Assembly (NCBI RefSeq): GCF_001425055.1
Contig: NZ_LMDK01000017.1
Span: 259,502 to 323,501 of the forward strand
Origin: Pelomonas sp. Root1237
Lineage (GTDB): Bacteria; Pseudomonadota; Gammaproteobacteria; Burkholderiales; Burkholderiaceae_C
Direction: 5' to 3'
Length of the DNA: 64,000 nucleotides
Shown here: positions 7,616 through 15,961 of the stretch, in pieces
Numbering within the stretch: position 1 is the stretch's first letter
Layout: every line of letters starts with the position of its first letter
Position numbers and translations under genes: made by a program
Notes under the pieces: model-generated
What the model was told of the DNA's origin: nothing
Database searches by the model: none
Seen by the model: the letters and a program-made list of their open reading frames with translations, nothing else

Positions 7616-8452
7616 ATGAAAAATGACTTGAGCACTGCCCTGCAAGACACCTTCCTCGACTTCCCGCTGCTTACCACCGCCCTCCGCCAGTGCGCTGCCC
7701 GGCCAGAGGACACCCAGGTCTATGCATCCCCCGCCGCCTTCGAAGCCTTCATCCGCGGCGGCGGCAATGTGCCGCTGTATGAGTGCGTCAGCGTGGAGCT
7801 GGCGAGCCACTACGCGCCCGATGTGCACTCGCTGCTGGACATCGGCTGCGGCGACGGCCATGCCCTCTTTCCGGCGCTGGCCGCCGCTGCCCACCCGCAC
7901 GCACTGGAGCGCCTGACGCTGGTGGAGCCCGCGAGCGCGCTGATGGCCAGCGCCGTGGCGCGAGCCCAAGCCGAGCAGCCCACGTTGCCCTTGCAGGCGC
8001 TGAACGAGGGCCTGGGCGCCTTCGCCGCCAAGCTCGGGCCTGATGCGCGCTGGGACCTCGCCCAAGCCACCTTCGCGCTGCAAGCTATTCCCGAGCCCGA
8101 ACGCTGGGCCGGCCTCGCGCGGCTGCGCGCCCACGTGAAGCGGTTGGTGATCGTGGAGTTCGACATTCCCGACCTGCAGCGCGGCACGGACGCCTATGTG
8201 GCCTCGCTCGCGCAGCGCTACGAGCGCGCCCTGGGCGAGTACGAGGGCGCCACGCGCGAGCTGGTCGCGCAGGGCTTCCTGATCCCGATGTTCCTCGGCC
8301 AGCTCGACGCGCAGACAGCCGCGACGAACTGGGAGCACCCGGCGCCGGTGTGGCGCGAGAAGCTCGAAGCCCCGGGCTGGCGCGTGACGCGCCTGGCGCA
8401 CATCAGCGACTACTTCTGGGCCCCGGCCTTCATGCTGGTGGCCGAAGCTTGA
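7616..8452 (+). CDS. Class I SAM-dependent methyltransferase
   Basis: Predicted 278 aa. Motif I for S-adenosylmethionine binding is clear (LLDIGCGDGHALFP, residues ~74-87), followed by an acidic residue ending strand beta-2 (LTLVEPASAL). WDLAQATFALQAIP fits motif IV/post-IV of small-molecule or protein methyltransferases. The ATG at 7616 is preferred over an upstream in-frame ATG because the latter would lie across the 5' end of the divergent gene and the 20-bp repeat. There is no strong ribosome-binding site. The substrate is unknown and no pathway genes are adjacent. Confidence 0.78.
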   Translation: MKNDLSTALQDTFLDFPLLTTALRQCAARPEDTQVYASPAAFEAFIRGGGNVPLYECVSVELASHYAPDVHSLLDIGCGDGHALFPALAAAAHPHALERLTLVEPASALMASAVARAQAEQPTLPLQALNEGLGAFAAKLGPDARWDLAQATFALQAIPEPERWAGLARLRAHVKRLVIVEFDIPDLQRGTDAYVASLAQRYERALGEYEGATRELVAQGFLIPMFLGQLDAQTAATNWEHPAPVWREKLEAPGWRVTRLAHISDYFWAPAFMLVAEA

Positions 8453-8644
8453 ACTGACGGCGCATCCAGGCCGCGGGCACGGGCGCCCGCCCCTCCTGCC
8501 CCCCCCGATCATCCTGAAGATGAAGGACGCTTCGCCACCCTGGCGCCGCCCACCTCACCGCAAACGGGGCCGCGGGCGCACAGTGCGCCGGCGCACCACC
8601 GCGCGAACGCATTCACCGGCGTCGACGGTGAGGAGAACTTCAAA

Positions 8645-9091
8645 ATGAACTACGCAAAGCACATGCTGACGGGGCTGTTGGCGGCAGGTTTGATGATGGT
8701 TGGCACTGCGGCATCCGCCCAGGACTCCAGCTACAAGCCGGGCACGGTGTGGAACTTCTCCCATATCAAGGTCGAGCCCGGGCAGTTCGAGAACTACATG
8801 GACTTCCTGGCCAAGACCTGGAAGAAGTCCAACGAGTTCGGCAAGAAGGAGGGCTACATCGTGTCGTACCACGTGTTCTCGGTGAACAACGCTCGCGAGG
8901 GCGAGCCCGACCTGATCCTGGCCATCGAGTCCAAGGACTACCTGACGACCGCGCAGCAGCTGGAAGTGCAGAAGAAGTACGAGGCCTTCATGGCCATGGA
9001 CCAGCACAAGATGGACGCGGCCTCCGGCGAGCGCAAGGTGATGCGCAAGCTGGCGGGCGGCATGGAGTTGCAGGAGCTGGTGCTGAAGTAA
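8645..9091 (+). CDS. Small exported protein, unknown function
   Basis: Predicted 148 aa with a good ribosome-binding site (GAGGAG) and a classical signal peptide ending AASA-QD. The mature ~120 residues (GTVWNFSHIKVEPGQFENYM, later YIVSYHVFSV and EPDLILAIESKDY) have an alternating beta-alpha-beta pattern, suggesting a ferredoxin-like (dimeric alpha/beta-barrel) fold. That fold is an inference from pattern only. Lysine-rich helices (KTWKKSNEFGKKEGY) make the protein basic. No partner gene is obvious; the next gene is 200 bp away. Likely periplasmic. Confidence 0.65.
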   Translation: MNYAKHMLTGLLAAGLMMVGTAASAQDSSYKPGTVWNFSHIKVEPGQFENYMDFLAKTWKKSNEFGKKEGYIVSYHVFSVNNAREGEPDLILAIESKDYLTTAQQLEVQKKYEAFMAMDQHKMDAASGERKVMRKLAGGMELQELVLK

Positions 9092-9295
9092 GGCAGCCCG
9101 CCCATTCAGCTGTGCCAGCATGCCCTCCGGCACGGCTGGATGGAAAAAATACCAATATCCACGAGCACTTAGCAAACTCTTAAGGTTCGGCTAGCAAGCA
9201 TTTAGCGGCGCGCCGCCGCCCCGATTCCTACAGTGACTGCACGGTTCGATGCCAGGCGCAGCGAGCCATTCGACACACCACCCAGGGAATCCGAG

Positions 9296-10030
9296 ATGCA
9301 CACCTCACCGCAAGAAATCCTCGCCGTTCGCGGCACGGCCACGGCGCCGCGTTTTGACATCTACGCCAGCATTCACAAGGGCCTTCGGCTGATGCTCGCC
9401 GACCTGGTCGCCAGCGCCGGGCGCGTCGACCCGGGCGACCCGGCGTCGCTGCAGCAGCTGGCCAGCAAGGTCGAGGCGGCGGCGGATTTCTGCGCGTCGC
9501 ATCTGAAGCACGAGAACGCCTTCGTGCACCCCGCGCTGGAACGCGCCCAGCCGGGCACCAGCCAGCGCATCGCGACCGAGCATGTGGCGCATGAGCGCGA
9601 CATCGAGGCGCTGCGCGGCCATGCCCGCGCGCTGGCCGATTGGCCGGCGCAGGACCGCGCCGCCGCCTGCCGGGCGCTGTACCACGCAGTGAGCCTGTTC
9701 GCGGCCGACAACCTGGCGCACATGCACCTGGAGGAGACCGAGCACAACGCGGTGTTGTGGGCGCATCTGGACGATGCCGGCATCATGGGCATCCACGGCC
9801 AGATCCTGGCCGCGCTGTCGCCCGCCGAGATGATGGCCTCGCTGCGCTGGATGCTGCCGGCCCTGGCGCCGGCGGAGCGCTTGGTGCTGCTGGGTGGCAT
9901 GCGTGCCAACGCGCCGGCGCCGGTGTTTGGCGCAGTGCTGGCCATGGCGCGCGAGCAGCTCAACGACGACGACTGGGCTGCGCTGGCGCGCGGCCTGGGC
10001 CTGCCGGTTGCACCTGGCCTGGCGGCCTGA
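9296..10030 (+). CDS. Hemerythrin (HHE) domain protein
   Basis: Predicted 244 aa. The pattern of metal-ligand histidines and acids expected of a hemerythrin-like four-helix bundle is visible: IHKGLRLML (first His), SHLKHENAFVHPALE (H..HE...H), HVAHERDIEAL and NLAHMHLEETEHNAVLW. These would hold a di-iron centre that binds O2 or reacts with NO. The C-terminal ~80 residues form an additional helical region. The start at 9296 is favoured over one 21 codons upstream because HHE proteins normally begin shortly before the first helix. It is followed after 9 bp by a small heme-copper-oxidase-like membrane protein, suggesting a joint role in oxygen or nitric-oxide handling. Confidence 0.82.
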   Translation: MHTSPQEILAVRGTATAPRFDIYASIHKGLRLMLADLVASAGRVDPGDPASLQQLASKVEAAADFCASHLKHENAFVHPALERAQPGTSQRIATEHVAHERDIEALRGHARALADWPAQDRAAACRALYHAVSLFAADNLAHMHLEETEHNAVLWAHLDDAGIMGIHGQILAALSPAEMMASLRWMLPALAPAERLVLLGGMRANAPAPVFGAVLAMAREQLNDDDWAALARGLGLPVAPGLAA

Positions 10031-10039
10031 CGGAGGCCC

Positions 10040-10441
10040 ATGATGAACAACAACAAACGCTATGGCGCCTGGTGGCTTCGCATGGCTGCGCTCTACCTCG
10101 TGGTGGGCGTGTCACTGGGCAATTACATGGGCGCAACGCACGACTTCGGGTTGCGCTCGGTGCATGCCCACGTCAACCTGCTGGGCTGGGCGAGCATGCT
10201 GGGCTTCGGCCTGGTGGTGCAGCAGTTGGCCGACACGCTCAGCCCGCGGCTGGTGGCGCTGCAGTTCTGGCTGCACCAGCTGGCGCTGCCGGTGATGCTG
10301 TCGGCACTGGCGGCACTGATGCGCGGCAATACAGCGGCCGGGCCGCTGGTGGGGCTGGGCTCGGTGGTGGTCGGGGTGGCGGTGCTGGCCTTTGCCGCCA
10401 ACGTCTGGCGCGGCACCGGCGCCAAGCTCAGGGCTGCCTGA
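10040..10441 (+). CDS. Small heme-copper oxidase subunit I-like membrane protein
   Basis: Predicted 133 aa with four hydrophobic helices and a strong ribosome-binding site (GGAGG) before tandem ATG codons. The block SVHAHVNLLGWASMLGFG resembles the helix of NorB/cbb3-type oxidase subunit I that carries a heme-ligand His, and FWLHQLALPVM contributes a further His. The protein is far too short to be a catalytic subunit (which has at least 12 helices), so it is a miniature relative, perhaps a heme-b binding or assembly protein. It is almost certainly co-transcribed with the upstream hemerythrin gene (9-bp gap). Confidence 0.65.
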   Translation: MMNNNKRYGAWWLRMAALYLVVGVSLGNYMGATHDFGLRSVHAHVNLLGWASMLGFGLVVQQLADTLSPRLVALQFWLHQLALPVMLSALAALMRGNTAAGPLVGLGSVVVGVAVLAFAANVWRGTGAKLRAA

Positions 10442-10563
10442 GCTCCAGCTCGCCGCAGACCTGCAGCTTCAGCCGCCCGCGCCCGCGCCAGCGCGCCGCT
10501 GGAGAACAAGACCCCGTCGCAACGCTCGTTGAGTGTGACCAGGAGTGCGCCGCCGAGCGGCTT

Positions 10564-10845
10564 TCAGTGCGCGTGCGAAGCCGCGCCGGCGGGCACCTCG
10601 GCCCGGGCTTGGCAGTGCTTGTCCATCATGCTGCCAGGCGCGCTGGCGGCGCGGCCGGGTTCTGCGGCGTGGCGCTTGCACATCTCGTCCATCATGCCGC
10701 CGCCCTTGCCGCCACCCTTGCCGTCTTCTTTGCGTGCGCCGTCGGCCGCAGCGGCGTGGGCGCCATGGCCCGGCGGCACGGGAGCGGCGCAGCCCGCCAG
10801 GGCGAGCACCAGGGCCAGGGCGAGGGCGGGGGTGAATGGCTTCAT
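10564..10845 (-). CDS. Small lipoprotein with Met/Cys/His-rich tail
   Basis: Predicted 93-aa lipoprotein: the hydrophobic signal ends in lipobox LAGC (lipidated Cys19). The mature part is low in complexity, with a His/Ala stretch, a Gly/Lys linker (KGGGKGGG) and two similar units, MMDEMCKRH and SMMDKHCQAR. The paired Met-Met-Asp...Cys...His pattern could bind a soft metal such as copper, but this is inference. It is divergent from the hemolysin III gene. No family name is recognised. Confidence 0.6.
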   Translation of the reverse strand: MKPFTPALALALVLALAGCAAPVPPGHGAHAAAADGARKEDGKGGGKGGGMMDEMCKRHAAEPGRAASAPGSMMDKHCQARAEVPAGAASHAH

Positions 10846-11014
10846 GCGGCGACTCCAACGGGTTGGCGCCAGCTTGCGCCGCCGCGACTGCGCCGCGTTT
10901 GATGCGGGTCAAACGCGGTGCTCGTGCTTTTTCAACCCCCTCAAACCTTGGGTCGGAACCGTCATGCCACGCTGGCATGCTTGGCTCATCGCTCAGCAGT
11001 ACGAGACGACCCTC

Positions 11015-11686
11015 ATGTTGCACACCGCCCCCACCCCCGACCGCGACCAGACCCTCGGTGAAGAGATCGCCAACGCCATCAGCCACGGCCTGGGCGTGGT
11101 GCTGGCCATCGCGGCGCTGCCCATCCTGGTGATCCGCGCGATGAACCATGGCGGCACAGCCGATGTGGTGGCCGCGGCGATCTTCGCGGCCACGATGATC
11201 CTGCTGTACGGCATCTCGACGCTGTATCACGCCCTGCCGAACAGCCTGTGGCAGGGCCGCGCCAAGGCGGTGCTGCTGCGGCTGGACCACGCGGCCATCT
11301 ACGTCTTCATTGCCGGCAGCTACACGCCCTTCACGCTGGGCGTGCTGCACACCGGGCCGGGCGTGACGCTGTTGATCGCCGTCTGGGCGGCGGCGGCGTT
11401 CGGCGTGGCGATCAAGCTGCTGAACCGGCTCAAGCACCGCTTCGTGTCCACGGGCCTGTATCTGGCCATGGGCTGGGTGGTGGTGTTCGCGGCCGGGCCG
11501 CTGGTGAACAGCCTGCCGGCCGCGGGCCTCACGCTGCTGATCGCCGGCGGCCTGAGCTACACGCTGGGGGCGTTCGTCTTCCTGCTGGACAACCGGGTGC
11601 GCTACTCGCACTTCGTCTGGCACCTGTTCGTGCTGGGCGGCAGCGCCTGCCACTTCTTCGCGGCGCTGTTCTACGCCTACACCTAG
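11015..11686 (+). CDS. Hemolysin III / PAQR family membrane protein
   Basis: Predicted 223 aa with seven hydrophobic helices. Family hallmarks are EEIANAISHGLG at the start (first conserved His), STLYHALP in helix 2 (Ser/His), LLRLDHAAIYVFIAGSYTPF (Asp/His) and HFVWHLFVLGGSACHFFA in the last helices. These conserved His/Asp/Ser residues form the metal site of the PAQR/hemolysin III superfamily, related to ceramidases. Despite the name, bacterial members are inner-membrane proteins of uncertain role linked to membrane lipid homeostasis. The start at 11015 is chosen because homologous proteins begin about ten residues before the EEIANAISHG block. Confidence 0.88.
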   Translation: MLHTAPTPDRDQTLGEEIANAISHGLGVVLAIAALPILVIRAMNHGGTADVVAAAIFAATMILLYGISTLYHALPNSLWQGRAKAVLLRLDHAAIYVFIAGSYTPFTLGVLHTGPGVTLLIAVWAAAAFGVAIKLLNRLKHRFVSTGLYLAMGWVVVFAAGPLVNSLPAAGLTLLIAGGLSYTLGAFVFLLDNRVRYSHFVWHLFVLGGSACHFFAALFYAYT

Positions 11687-11766
11687 ACTGCGCGCGAGCC
11701 ATCGGGCGCGATCAGGCACGACAAACTGAAGTGCCCGCCGGAGGCGGACTCAGGGAGATAACAAGC

Positions 11767-13668
11767 ATGTCGATTCCAGACCCGTGCCCGGCGCCGCCGG
11801 CGCGCTTGGCCGGTCGTTGGCGCCTGGGCATGGGCGCCACTGCCATGGCGGCCGCCTTGTCCGCCTGCGGCGGGGGCGGAGGTTCTGCACCCGCGCCTGC
11901 GCCCACACCTGCGCCTGCGCCCACACCCGCACCTGCACCCGCGCCTGCACCTGCCCCCTCACCGGCACCTGCGCCCGCCCCAGCTCCAACGCCTGCACCG
12001 GCACCCGCCCCAGCACCCGCCCCAGCGCCTGCCCCGGCACCCGCCCCGGCTCCAGCACCCGCGGCCTTCGAGCCCGTGCCCGCGACATCGGCGGCCAGCT
12101 ACATCTGGCAGCGCAACTTCGGCGGCAACCCGCTGGCGTCGGCCAGCGGCACGACGATGAACATGTTCGACGCGGCCGAGCCGGTGCTGACGCAGTACAC
12201 GTGGATGAACCAGTTCGCCACGGGTGGCGGCATCTTCTGGATCGGCCCGCAGCCGCAGAGCGGGCTCTTCCTCGGCACGACTGCGCCGGCGCTGAAGCTG
12301 CAGGTTGGGCTGGTGCCGCACGCCATCTGGCCGATGGCGTCCAGCTCCGTGGGCACGCTGGATTCGCCCAACTGCCGCCCCAGCAATGGCGCCTACGTGG
12401 TGCACGACGCGGCCTATGCGGCCGATGGCAGCCTGAGCAGTCTGGCCGCGGATTTCACGGCCGGATGCTCGCTGGGCTATGCCGCCTACGTGAGCGGCGC
12501 CATCCGCTACCGGTCGGCCGTGGCCGCGGCGCTGGACCGCAGCTTCGCCGTGGCCGGCGCGGACCGCACGCTGAACGAGGGCGAATCCCTGCGCCTGGAC
12601 GGCTCGCTCTCCTGGAACCCTGCCAGCAGGTTGCGCTCCATCGAATGGACCCAGCTGTCGGGGCCGAGCTTCGACCTGTCCAACTGCCGGCTGGGCATCT
12701 GCGACACCTACACGCCGCTGGTGGCAAAGGGCGGCGCTCAGGCGAAGTTCAGGTTGACGGCGGTCTCGGAGTCCGGCAAGTCGGCGACGGCCGATCTGAT
12801 CATCAGCGTGCGCAGCTGGCAGGACACGCAGTCGCGGGCCGACATCTGGGGCAGCGGCCACGTCTCGAGCGGTAGCGACTTGCGCATGTCGGAATCGGAT
12901 GGCGTGTTCGATGTCCCGGTCAAGGGCGGGACCGAGGCCATCTTTGCCGACCAGACGGCGGAGCGCATTCGCTGGGTGTTCAACCCCAACGGCAATGCTG
13001 CCTATGACAGCATGGAGCTTGTGCTGTCGAACACGGCCGGACTTGCGCTCACGCCGGGCAGCTATGCCGGCAACCTGCGGGCCGGCTTCGAGCCGGGGGC
13101 CGGCCCGGCAGCCAGCGCCAGCTATGCCGGCCACATGTGCAACTCCTCCGAATGGGAAGCCCTGGTGGCCGAGATGGACCGCGACCCCACCCAGCTGACG
13201 ACGGTGAACCGTGGCGCCGTCACGCTGCACATTGGCTGCACCGAGGGCGGTGGCGAGCTGCAAGGCAGCTATCTGCGGCTGTGGCTCCGCTACACGCCAA
13301 TGTCGCCGCCGGTGGTCAGGGTCACTGCGCCCACCACGGCCACGGCCGGCCAGGCCGTGATGATCCAGGACGCGGGCAGCACCACCGCGAACGGTGGCGA
13401 ATGGCTGCGGACATGCAAGCAGATCTATGGGCAGGCCAGCGCCAGCATCGAATTCCTCGCCAACGGTGCCTGCAAGGTCACGCCATCGGCCAGCACGCCC
13501 AACAACAGCAAGGTCGTCGTGGCCTACGAAGTGCTGGACGGCAAGGGCCAGTCGGGCGTGGCCCTCGCCGAACTCTTGGTAACCGGCGGCCCCGCGGCGG
13601 CGGCGCAGCTTGGGGGCAAGCCCGCGTTCCAGGCGGCGACGCAACCCGCCCGGCGGACGGCGCGATGA
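11767..13668 (+). CDS. Large surface lipoprotein with (Ala-Pro)n linker and Ig/PKD-like region
   Basis: Predicted 633 aa. An AGGGA ribosome-binding site precedes the ATG. The N-terminal region ends in LSAC (lipidated Cys34) and a Gly run. Residues 41-100 are almost purely Ala-Pro repeats with occasional Thr and Ser, a rigid extended spacer that probably lifts the protein through the peptidoglycan or off the outer membrane. The rest is beta-rich. Residues ~255-340 (DRTLNEGESLRLDGSLSWNP, then IEWTQLSGPSFDLSNC) resemble a PKD/REJ-like immunoglobulin module with a likely disulfide. No enzymatic motif is seen. A frame continuing far upstream is only an overlap with the hemolysin III gene. Confidence 0.75.
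   Translation: MSIPDPCPAPPARLAGRWRLGMGATAMAAALSACGGGGGSAPAPAPTPAPAPTPAPAPAPAPAPSPAPAPAPAPTPAPAPAPAPAPAPAPAPAPAPAPAAFEPVPATSAASYIWQRNFGGNPLASASGTTMNMFDAAEPVLTQYTWMNQFATGGGIFWIGPQPQSGLFLGTTAPALKLQVGLVPHAIWPMASSSVGTLDSPNCRPSNGAYVVHDAAYAADGSLSSLAADFTAGCSLGYAAYVSGAIRYRSAVAAALDRSFAVAGADRTLNEGESLRLDGSLSWNPASRLRSIEWTQLSGPSFDLSNCRLGICDTYTPLVAKGGAQAKFRLTAVSESGKSATADLIISVRSWQDTQSRADIWGSGHVSSGSDLRMSESDGVFDVPVKGGTEAIFADQTAERIRWVFNPNGNAAYDSMELVLSNTAGLALTPGSYAGNLRAGFEPGAGPAASASYAGHMCNSSEWEALVAEMDRDPTQLTTVNRGAVTLHIGCTEGGGELQGSYLRLWLRYTPMSPPVVRVTAPTTATAGQAVMIQDAGSTTANGGEWLRTCKQIYGQASASIEFLANGACKVTPSASTPNNSKVVVAYEVLDGKGQSGVALAELLVTGGPAAAAQLGGKPAFQAATQPARRTAR
11887..12066 (+). repeat. Ala-Pro coding microsatellite
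   Basis: About 180 bp of degenerate GCNCCN hexanucleotide repeats encode the 60-residue linker of the lipoprotein. In-frame length variation by slippage is likely. Confidence 0.85.
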
Positions 13669-13716
13669 CGCGTCACACTGGGGCCTGACCCGAACTTCAG
13701 CTGGAGTGCCCCCCCC

Positions 13717-14022
13717 ATGCCCAAGGCTTACTGGATCGCCCGCGTCGACGTCAACGACCCCGAGCAATACAAGCTCTACGTGCAGCGCAACGACGCGGTG
13801 TTCGCCAAGTTCGGCGGCCGCTTTCTCGTGCGCGCCGGCCAGTTCGACAACCCCGAGGGCACCTGCCGCGGCCGCAATGTGGTGATCGAGTTCCCGAGCT
13901 ACGAGGTGGCGCTGGCCTGCTATCACTCGCCGGAGTACGCGCCCCAGATCACGCTGCGCCAGGCCGCGGCCGAGGCAGACATCGTCATCGTCGAGGGCTA
14001 TGACGGGCCGCAGCCGGGTTGA
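13717..14022 (+). CDS. DUF1330 family protein
   Basis: Predicted 101-aa cytoplasmic protein. It begins with KAYWIARVDVNDPEQYKLY and contains FGGRFLVRAGQ, RNVVIEFPSYEVALACYHSPEY and a terminal IVIVEGYDG, all hallmarks of DUF1330 proteins. These adopt a dimeric ferredoxin-like alpha/beta-barrel fold. Length is typical (~95-100 aa). The biochemical role of the family is not settled. It is a single gene between a lipoprotein gene and a convergent PEP-CTERM gene. Confidence 0.88.
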   Translation: MPKAYWIARVDVNDPEQYKLYVQRNDAVFAKFGGRFLVRAGQFDNPEGTCRGRNVVIEFPSYEVALACYHSPEYAPQITLRQAAAEADIVIVEGYDGPQPG

Positions 14023-14029
14023 ACCGCGA

Positions 14030-14938
14030 TCAGTACACAGATGCGCGAACGCGCTGCCTGCGACGCAGGATGGTCGCCATGAGCGCAAGGCCGACCGCAC
14101 AGTAGGCCAAAGCCGACGCTTCCGGAACGGCTGTCGCGGCAATCGTGGACCCGCCCCAGACAGACACGCCGAGTTTCAAGCCTCCCGTCGTAGCCATCGC
14201 CGTCGTGTTCTCGAAGCTCGCCTCCAGCCAACCGCTCTGGGCCAGGGACATGGGTTTGAACTGCGTCCATGTCATGAGGACGGGGTCCCAAGTCTGCGTC
14301 GATGACGCATAAAGCCGAGTCTCCTGCTTCGACGTCAACGTTGATCCGTCCGCGGCGAGCGCGCCGATCTCGACGTAGGCCAAGCCGCCGGCCCATTCAA
14401 GTTGCAAGGCGCCGTTCTGATCCATCACAGTGCCTATCGTGGTGCTGGCCTGCACATCCGTCAGGATGCGAAGTTGCAGCCGCGTGCCGGCGCCGAGCCG
14501 GAAGTCGACATAGCCGGCATAAAAGGGCGGACTGTCCCAATGGGCACTCGCGTCGTAGAGGGCCGTGGACCATTGATCGCCGCCAGACCAAAGCGCCGAA
14601 CCCGACGCCGCCATGGACACCGGACCGTACATGTCGGTCATATAGGACGCGTTCATGTTGGCGTTGCCGTTGTCCAGCGTCACACTCTTCGGCTGCCCCA
14701 GCCTGCTGCTCATGACGTTCTGCTCTACGTGCTGATCGCCCAGATCCACTTTCCCTGAAGCCACGCTCAGAGGGGCGGAATTGGAAATGAAGCTGAAGGA
14801 CGGGGCAATGCCGTCCGTTGGATTCGCGTCAGTGACCACCAATTGAACGCGAGTGATCTTGGCAGTTGAGTTGCTGGCAGCCCACACCGGGGCGCAAACA
14901 GCGGCGGCAAGCAGCGCCACCCACGATGTCTTTTTCAT
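14030..14938 (-). CDS. Exported protein with PEP-CTERM-type sorting signal
   Basis: Predicted 302 aa. It has an N-terminal signal peptide (LLAAAVCAPVWAA) and a C-terminal tripartite sorting tail: VPEASALAYCAVGLALM followed by a basic cluster (RRRQR). VPE-x5-hydrophobic-Arg is the PEP-CTERM pattern recognised by exosortase. The body is rich in Ser, Thr, Ala and Gly with beta character, typical of secreted extracellular-matrix proteins of bacteria that make exopolysaccharide. No exosortase (xrtA-like) gene lies in this window, so the processing enzyme would be encoded elsewhere. The specific role is unknown. Confidence 0.75.
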   Translation of the reverse strand: MKKTSWVALLAAAVCAPVWAASNSTAKITRVQLVVTDANPTDGIAPSFSFISNSAPLSVASGKVDLGDQHVEQNVMSSRLGQPKSVTLDNGNANMNASYMTDMYGPVSMAASGSALWSGGDQWSTALYDASAHWDSPPFYAGYVDFRLGAGTRLQLRILTDVQASTTIGTVMDQNGALQLEWAGGLAYVEIGALAADGSTLTSKQETRLYASSTQTWDPVLMTWTQFKPMSLAQSGWLEASFENTTAMATTGGLKLGVSVWGGSTIAATAVPEASALAYCAVGLALMATILRRRQRVRASVY

Positions 14939-15367
14939 TGGTCGACTCCCTTTAAGCGCGCGCAGTTTAGGGGCGGCCTGAAAGGTAAATTCCCCGCAAC
15001 CGGGGGGGGCGGTGGTCTGTGTTTACCCGCCGGTTTTGTGTGAAGCGCTGTTGACGCTGAATCGCCCCGCCTGCCTAGCGCCTCGCGCATGTTCTGCCCG
15101 CAACCGTGACCTAACGACGCCGCACGCAGGTTGCTGCGCCGGTGTCCTACAAGGGCTTTGGGGCGGCGTGGTACATTCGCCGCATAGATTCGCACAAGAC
15201 CGTTTCCTCAAGGTCTTATCTGCAGCCCCGCTGGCCACCCCCTGGCCCTTCTTGCGAGCGGCTCGCTTCAGCAACTCCCCGGTGAGTGTTCTTGAGTGTT
15301 TCTGTCTCCGCACGGCATGACGCCGACGGAGTATTTTTTCCATCTATACATTCCAAAAAGGAACACC
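14939..15367. promoter_or_regulatory. Intergenic region with the long cspA-type leader
   Basis: This 429-bp region separates the divergent PEP-CTERM and cold-shock genes. No ORF with family motifs is present. The ~150 bp before cspA, with a T-rich run and AAGGA five bases before the ATG, fits the long 5' untranslated leader that acts as a thermosensor in cold-shock mRNAs. That role comes from family knowledge; no structure was computed here. Confidence 0.4.
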
Positions 15368-15580
15368 ATGACTACAGAAACCGGCACCGTGAAATGGTTC
15401 GACGACGGCAAGGGCTTCGGCTTCATCACGCCTGACAACGGCGGCAAGGACCTCTTCGCCCACCACAGCGAAATCAAGAACGCTGGCGGCTTCCGCTCGC
15501 TGGCCGAAGGTGCCAAGGTGTCGTTTGAATCGACCCAAGGTGCCAAGGGCCCGCAAGCCTCGAACATCCGCACGCTGTAA
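15368..15580 (+). CDS. cspA: Cold-shock protein, CspA family
   Basis: Predicted 70-aa single cold-shock (OB-fold) domain. RNP1 (KGFGFITPD) and RNP2 (DLFAHHSEI) are intact and the opening [15 protein letters not shown] is canonical. It would bind single-stranded RNA/DNA and act as an RNA chaperone or anti-terminator. The ATG at 15368 has a good ribosome-binding site (AAGGA). A second small gene and infA follow, making a translation/RNA-chaperone group. The symbol denotes the family; the exact paralogue cannot be told. Confidence 0.93.
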   Translation: MTTETGTVKWFDDGKGFGFITPDNGGKDLFAHHSEIKNAGGFRSLAEGAKVSFESTQGAKGPQASNIRTL

Positions 15581-15589
15581 TTTGTGCAA

Positions 15590-15606
15590 GGGCGCCTTGG
15601 GCGCCC
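15590..15606 (+). terminator. Short perfect hairpin after cspA
   Basis: GGGCGCC-TTG-GGCGCCC forms a 7-bp stem 10 nt after the cspA stop codon. No T-run follows, so it may be an attenuator or RNA-stabilising hairpin and not a full terminator; the next gene starts 52 bp later. Confidence 0.35.
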
Positions 15607-15657
15607 AACCGCCGCCGGCAAAGACCGGCGCGGGAGCCCCACAAAAAGAAGAACAAC

Positions 15658-15873
15658 ATGAACAATAACAATATCGAGGTGGGACGCTTTTTGGTTTCAC
15701 CCATGACCCAAGCCCGCGAGGGCGGCGGTTTCGACGCCCTGGTGTCGATCCGCTCCGGTCGCGGCATGGCCAGCGTGGATCGCATCATGCGTTTCACGCC
15801 ACAGTTCATCAGCCCGCAGGCAGCATTGCACTACGCGCGGAATGAAGGCCTTGCCTGGGCGCGCTGCCATTGA
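15658..15873 (+). CDS. Small conserved-looking protein between cspA and infA
   Basis: Predicted 71 aa. It has an Asn-rich start, then [47 protein letters not shown] and GLAWARCH. The pattern (beta-hairpin core followed by an amphipathic helix) and its position directly after a cold-shock gene are, to my knowledge, recurrent in Burkholderiales, but I know no assigned function. The start has an upstream AAGAAG as a weak ribosome-binding site. It is probably co-transcribed with cspA. Confidence 0.6.
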   Translation: MNNNNIEVGRFLVSPMTQAREGGGFDALVSIRSGRGMASVDRIMRFTPQFISPQAALHYARNEGLAWARCH

Positions 15874-15961
15874 GGAGCGCGCGGCGGTCACCGGCCGCAT
15901 CAGACGCCGGCACGGCCACGTGCTCGGCCTCCCGTCTAACTTTCGCAACGGAGCCCCACAC

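Noticed and set aside
11248-11766. Upstream extension of the lipoprotein reading frame over the hemolysin III gene
   Set aside because: The extension is in a different frame from the hemolysin III gene and would bury the signal peptide and lipobox; the ATG at 11767 has a ribosome-binding site.
11887-12066. Possible CRISPR-like or minisatellite array
   Set aside because: It is an in-frame Ala-Pro coding repeat with a 6-bp period, with no spacers.
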